NCBI GenBank assembly: GCA_017559385.1
Contig: JAFYSK010000062.1
Location: 1 to 36,107, forward strand
Length of the DNA: 36,107 bases
From: Paludibacteraceae bacterium
Lineage (GTDB): Bacteria; Bacteroidota; Bacteroidia; Bacteroidales; Paludibacteraceae
Direction of reading: 5' to 3'
Shown: one piece after another, positions 33,362 through 36,107 of the stretch
How positions within the stretch are numbered: position 1 is the first letter of the stretch
Layout: every line of letters begins with the position of its first letter
The notes under the pieces: generated by a model
The model's database searches: none
Told to the model about the DNA's origin: nothing
The model's input: only the letters and a program-made list of their open reading frames with translations
Made by a program: the position numbers and the translations under genes

Positions 33362-34399
33362 CTAGTGCATGATTTTATAGATAAGTTCTTTCCATAGATC
33401 GGCGTCTTTGGCACTAGGATTATTGATTCCCTTAAGGCGTGCATCTATCTCGCGGAAATATCCTATAATAGCAAAGGTTTTACCTGCAGAAAATCGGCGC
33501 GCAGCATTAGCATAATCTTTTACAAAATAAGGAGAGACACCTAATGCTGGTCCTGCTACACGATCGCTCTTATCTGGTAAATAATGATAAATCATTAAGT
33601 TAGCAAAAAAGCCATACAATATGCCTAATTCCTTAACCATAGGGTGATCTTTGCTTGCAGCAAAATATTGAGTAATGCGATTGGCCTTAACAACATCACC
33701 CGCAATCAAGGCAGATTGCAGTTCAAAAACATTAAAATCCTTTGATATACCCACATTGCGTTCAACCAAATCGGCATCAATAACCTTTACACCCTCAGGA
33801 CGACCATCGACCAATTTTTGCAAGGCACCTACAATCTTTGTCAGATCGGTACCTAAACTATCGGCCAAGATCTTTGCAATCTTATCATCAATGCGAACTT
33901 CATCACCTTTCTCTTTTAGCTCTACATTACGCTGGGAAACATATTCGCGAATCCACTTCTCCACTTGAAAATCCCGTAGAGGTTCAGACTCCATTAGCAC
34001 TCCACCCTTTTTCTCCCAATTTTTAAAAAGATTAAGACGCTTGTCTGGAGATCCATATTTATAACAGAAAACCAAAATAGTTGATGGTTGTGGATTTTCC
34101 ATATATAGTGCCAATGCCTCCCATTTTTTGATGTTCTGCGCTTCTTTAACAATGATAACTTTGTATCCACCCATCATAGCAAATCCGCGTGCAGCACCAA
34201 TCACAGCACTAACATCTCCACTAGTCAGGTCCTTGCCATATATTATTGTTTGGTCAAACTCACGGGCCATTTCATCAAGCACATTATGTTCAATGTAATC
34301 AGCCACCTTATCTATATAATAAGGTTCCTTTCCACAAAGCATGTATGCAGGTGCATACTTACCTTGCTTCAAACCAATCATTACTTCTTCGTACTTCAT
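33362..34399 (-). CDS. holA: DNA polymerase III delta subunit
   Basis: A 345-residue clamp-loader subunit. It opens with the family's YMLCGKEPYYIDKVADYIE, then domain I with EAQNIKKWEALALYMENPQPSTILVFCYKYGSPDKR. The three-domain AAA-like body has no Walker A, as expected for delta. The C-terminal collar contains FNVFELQSALIAGDVVKANRITQYF. Delta opens the beta sliding clamp during loading. Its ATG overlaps the stop of the radical SAM gene as ATGA, so it is the third gene of the yhhQ operon. Confidence 0.95.
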   Translation of the reverse strand: MKYEEVMIGLKQGKYAPAYMLCGKEPYYIDKVADYIEHNVLDEMAREFDQTIIYGKDLTSGDVSAVIGAARGFAMMGGYKVIIVKEAQNIKKWEALALYMENPQPSTILVFCYKYGSPDKRLNLFKNWEKKGGVLMESEPLRDFQVEKWIREYVSQRNVELKEKGDEVRIDDKIAKILADSLGTDLTKIVGALQKLVDGRPEGVKVIDADLVERNVGISKDFNVFELQSALIAGDVVKANRITQYFAASKDHPMVKELGILYGFFANLMIYHYLPDKSDRVAGPALGVSPYFVKDYANAARRFSAGKTFAIIGYFREIDARLKGINNPSAKDADLWKELIYKIMH

Positions 34400-35079
34400 C
34401 CTACACCAAGATCTGTATTATTAATTAATATCTCTATCTTCTTAGATTGTTTTAGTTCGGGGTATACTACATTGACAAACCATGTCGCCAATTCCCTGTC
34501 AAGTTTAACCTGCGTGGTATTCTCGCAGAACACATTCACACTAGCATATTCAAAATGCTGCTCAGCTAACGCAATATCCCTCAATATTCGCTCTTTGGAA
34601 TCACCTACTGTACATGCAAGCAAACAAACACCTTGAAAATATTGAGCAACATCCTCTGCCGTAACATCAGCATTCACCCCCTTCATCCATTGCTCTCGTA
34701 ATGCACCATCAAAACTCTCTATACCACAGCGAAACTTCACATGTACATCTGGAAACTGCAGTGCGAACTTAGTCAATTGGTGGCGATACATATAATGCGC
34801 CTCAAACCATAGAGTATGTATATTCCTCTGTTTGACAACGTGCTTTATTTCTTGTATCGTCTGTTCATCAAGTTCCATCGCCGAACCAGAGTTGATTATA
34901 TCCAACACGCCATAAACTCCCTGCACCTGCGCCAACACCTCCGAGTTTATGGCAAAAGGATTGTCACTTACATCGCCATGATAATCGCAGAAGGTACATC
35001 TTTTCCACTTGCATCCTTGCCCTTGCAAGAGCACAAACTCTCGAGGCAATACTGTATGAATCAAAGCATATCTCTCCAT
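34396..35079 (-). CDS. small radical SAM protein, candidate queuine lyase (QueL-like)
   Basis: A 227-residue protein with a cysteine cluster C23-x4-C28-x2-C31 (GCKWKRCTFCDYHGD) near the N-terminus, a variant of the CX3CX2C radical SAM motif. Later segments match a radical SAM core: DIINSGSAMELDEQT (Gly/Glu SAM-binding type), KFRCGIESFDGALREQW and VNVFCENTTQVKLDRELATWF. The start is ATG 35079; an upstream TTG at 35082 is in frame but would overlap the transporter stop. TGATG couples it to the queuosine-precursor transporter upstream, and ATGA couples it to holA. Radical SAM proteins next to such transporters include queuine lyase (QueL), which frees preQ1 from queuine in Clostridioides difficile. 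Assignment rests on context and motif; it could instead be an uncharacterised Fe-S oxidoreductase. Confidence 0.6.
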   Translation of the reverse strand: MERYALIHTVLPREFVLLQGQGCKWKRCTFCDYHGDVSDNPFAINSEVLAQVQGVYGVLDIINSGSAMELDEQTIQEIKHVVKQRNIHTLWFEAHYMYRHQLTKFALQFPDVHVKFRCGIESFDGALREQWMKGVNADVTAEDVAQYFQGVCLLACTVGDSKERILRDIALAEQHFEYASVNVFCENTTQVKLDRELATWFVNVVYPELKQSKKIEILINNTDLGVG

Positions 35080-35774
35080 CAATTTACCTGTGATTGGTCT
35101 TTTCGTTTAATAAGTTTGATACATGCATATGCCATTGGCGTACCTAATACAGCTTCTATCAATAACTTGGAGGCATATTGGAATGCAATCATCAATATCA
35201 AGTCGTGTGTTGAAACAGTGCCAGCAAATGCAATTAAGACAAAAGGTAGTGAATCAAACCAATACGCTATAGCTGAACTACCAATCGTTCGCACCCATAG
35301 TTTTCTTCCTTTAGTCCACTTTTTGATTCGTTCCATTAACCAAGCATTGCTAAGTTCTCCTAGCAGAAAACCAGTCAAAGACGCTATCACAATACGAGGC
35401 ACATAGGAAAACATTGTATTATAAGCATGCGCTGTTTGATCCAAATAATCAGGGGATGGAAGAAACACACCTATCTGGGTACAAACCACCATCACAATAT
35501 TACATAGCAATGTAATAAAAATCACCTTTCGAGCCGTTTTATACCCCCAGATTTCGGTCAACACATCGCCTAGCATATATGCAAAAGGAAAAGTGATAGT
35601 CCCTGCATCAAAATAAAAAAGATTCCAAAGACCGATCACTTTAACTGCCATTACATTGCTCACCACATATAATGTGACAAACAACGAACAAATAATGATA
35701 AATGATGTTTCTTTTGTTATGTCCGGCTCTAGACCGCGGTTTTTGAAAGGGTTGTCCGCTACCTTATTTTCCAT
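35079..35774 (-). CDS. yhhQ: VUT-family queuosine precursor transporter (YhhQ)
   Basis: A 231-residue protein with about six membrane helices. It opens FIIICSLFVTLYVVSNVMAVKVI and carries the family motifs FPFAYMLGDVLTEIWGYKTARKVIF, GFLLGELSNAWLMERIKKWTKGRKLWVRTIGSSAIAYWFDSLPFVLIAFAG and the C-terminal KLLIEAVLGTPMAYACI. YhhQ takes up preQ0 and preQ1, and related members take up queuine, for queuosine modification of GUN-anticodon tRNAs. It is the first gene of the leftward operon with the radical SAM gene and holA; its stop overlaps the next ATG by one base (TGATG). Its promoter lies 30-60 bases upstream. Confidence 0.92.
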   Translation of the reverse strand: MENKVADNPFKNRGLEPDITKETSFIIICSLFVTLYVVSNVMAVKVIGLWNLFYFDAGTITFPFAYMLGDVLTEIWGYKTARKVIFITLLCNIVMVVCTQIGVFLPSPDYLDQTAHAYNTMFSYVPRIVIASLTGFLLGELSNAWLMERIKKWTKGRKLWVRTIGSSAIAYWFDSLPFVLIAFAGTVSTHDLILMIAFQYASKLLIEAVLGTPMAYACIKLIKRKDQSQVN

Positions 35775-35803
35775 AAATACAGAATTTATTTAATTATGTC
35801 CTG

Positions 35804-35835
35804 CAAAGGTACAACAAAAAATGCAAATACGCAAG
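35804..35835 (-). promoter_or_regulatory. promoter of the yhhQ-radical SAM-holA operon
   Basis: On the - strand, CTTG (35835-35832), exactly 20 nt, TACCTTTG (35811-35804); the extended -33 form is CTTGCGTAT. The leader to the yhhQ ATG is about 20-25 bases. I found no preQ1 riboswitch-like structure in so short a leader. Confidence 0.85.
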
Positions 35836-35849
35836 AAAATCAAATAAAA

Positions 35850-35877
35850 AACGGCTGCGTTTGAAAGTACAACCGTT
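35850..35877 (-). terminator. terminator for the leftward gene at the window end
   Basis: An 8-bp stem (35850-35857 with 35870-35877) encloses a 12-base loop. One position is a G-U pair on the - strand RNA but an A-C mismatch on the + strand, and a T-run follows only leftward. It therefore ends the transcript of the Gly-rich gene just before the yhhQ promoter. Confidence 0.75.
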
Positions 35878-35914
35878 TCTTCGCCTAACAGTTTAACCGA
35901 TATTCTTTGCAATA

Positions 35915-36107
35915 TTAAGGTCTTCCACCCGGTCCTCCACCACTATTGGTATAGGTGCTCAAGGTTACAGATGAACCACCACTAACTGTACCGCCAATGT
36001 TTGCTGCACCTGCAAAATACTCTGTTCCTCCACTCACGGTAACACCAGAAGTCAGAGTTGGAGTCGATGAAGTATATACCACCAACGCTTGGCTACTACT
36101 GCCACCA
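35915..36107 (-). CDS. C-terminal part of a Gly/Ser/Thr-rich protein, possibly carbohydrate-binding (5' part outside window)
   Basis: Only the last 63 residues are in the window, read leftward to a TAA at 35917-35915. They are rich in Gly, Ser, Thr and Val (SGVTVSGGTEYFAGAA, IGGTVSGGSSVTLSTYTNSG) and end GGGPGGRP. The alternating pattern suggests beta-strand repeats, as in beta-helix or carbohydrate-binding domain proteins of the DUF4353 kind; this is a weak guess from composition. No T9SS sorting domain is visible at this end. The leftward hairpin at 35850-35877 lies 38 bases beyond the stop and supports this as a true gene end. Confidence 0.65.
   Translation of the reverse strand, partial: GGSSSQALVVYTSSTPTLTSGVTVSGGTEYFAGAANIGGTVSGGSSVTLSTYTNSGGGPGGRP

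Noticed and set aside
35775-35803. A preQ1 riboswitch before yhhQ.
   Set aside because: The leader is only about 20-25 bases, too short for a preQ1 aptamer, and no pseudoknot-like pattern is visible.

Overview
The window looks like a chromosomal segment of a member of the Bacteroidota, most likely order Bacteroidales. The grounds are: eight promoters of the Bacteroidetes sigma type (TTTG/TTG, exactly 20 nt, TAnnTTTG); almost no Shine-Dalgarno sequences, with one strong exception at rpsU; a surface protein ending in a type IX secretion (T9SS) sorting domain; a tRNA with no encoded CCA; and many protein families typical of the group. A GH9 glycanase and a 2-oxoacid:ferredoxin oxidoreductase point to an anaerobic, polysaccharide-using (gut or rumen type) lifestyle. 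Genus cannot be told from the sequence.

Layout. 1-2.3 kb: the 3' end of an AlbA/RecG-like ATP-binding regulator, then a secreted GH9 glycanase. 2.5-9.9 kb: a rightward unit of uvrA, a CPA2 cation/proton antiporter and an AddB-like PD-(D/E)XK nuclease, closed by a two-way terminator that covers two converging stop codons. 9.9-15.3 kb: a leftward pair, a 1521-residue T9SS surface protein and a small secreted protein with a C-terminal membrane segment. Its promoter lies about 370 bases upstream, behind a long leader with an 11-bp repeat array. 15.5-16.0 kb: tRNA-Leu(CAA) and rpsU. 16.1-19.8 kb: a leftward lepA-nhaD-yqeY group. 19.9-24.4 kb: korA-korB, a DedA membrane protein and a voltage-gated cation channel, rightward. 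24.4-30.0 kb: a leftward murC-ftsQ-ftsA-ftsZ-comF cluster, a trimmed dcw cluster. 30.2-33.3 kb: ftsK and a LolA-like carrier, rightward. 33.4-35.8 kb: a leftward, tightly overlapping operon of a queuosine-precursor transporter, a small radical SAM protein (candidate queuine lyase, QueL) and holA. The window ends in the 3' part of a Gly/Ser/Thr-rich protein.

How the genes work together. Cell division and wall synthesis (murC, ftsQ, ftsA, ftsZ) are expressed divergently from the chromosome translocase ftsK. lepA and korAB are fired from two interlocked divergent promoters that share one palindrome, so they probably compete for polymerase. The transporter-radical SAM pair suggests salvage of queuine or preQ1 from other microbes rather than de novo queuosine synthesis.

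No phage, IS element, CRISPR array or defence island was found. The most interesting signals are small: an extended palindromic -33 element shared by seven of eight promoters, the strong ribosome binding site of rpsU, a Ca2+-channel-like selectivity filter in the ion channel, dispersed-repeat-like sequences carried in frame inside uvrA, and the radical SAM/YhhQ salvage pair.
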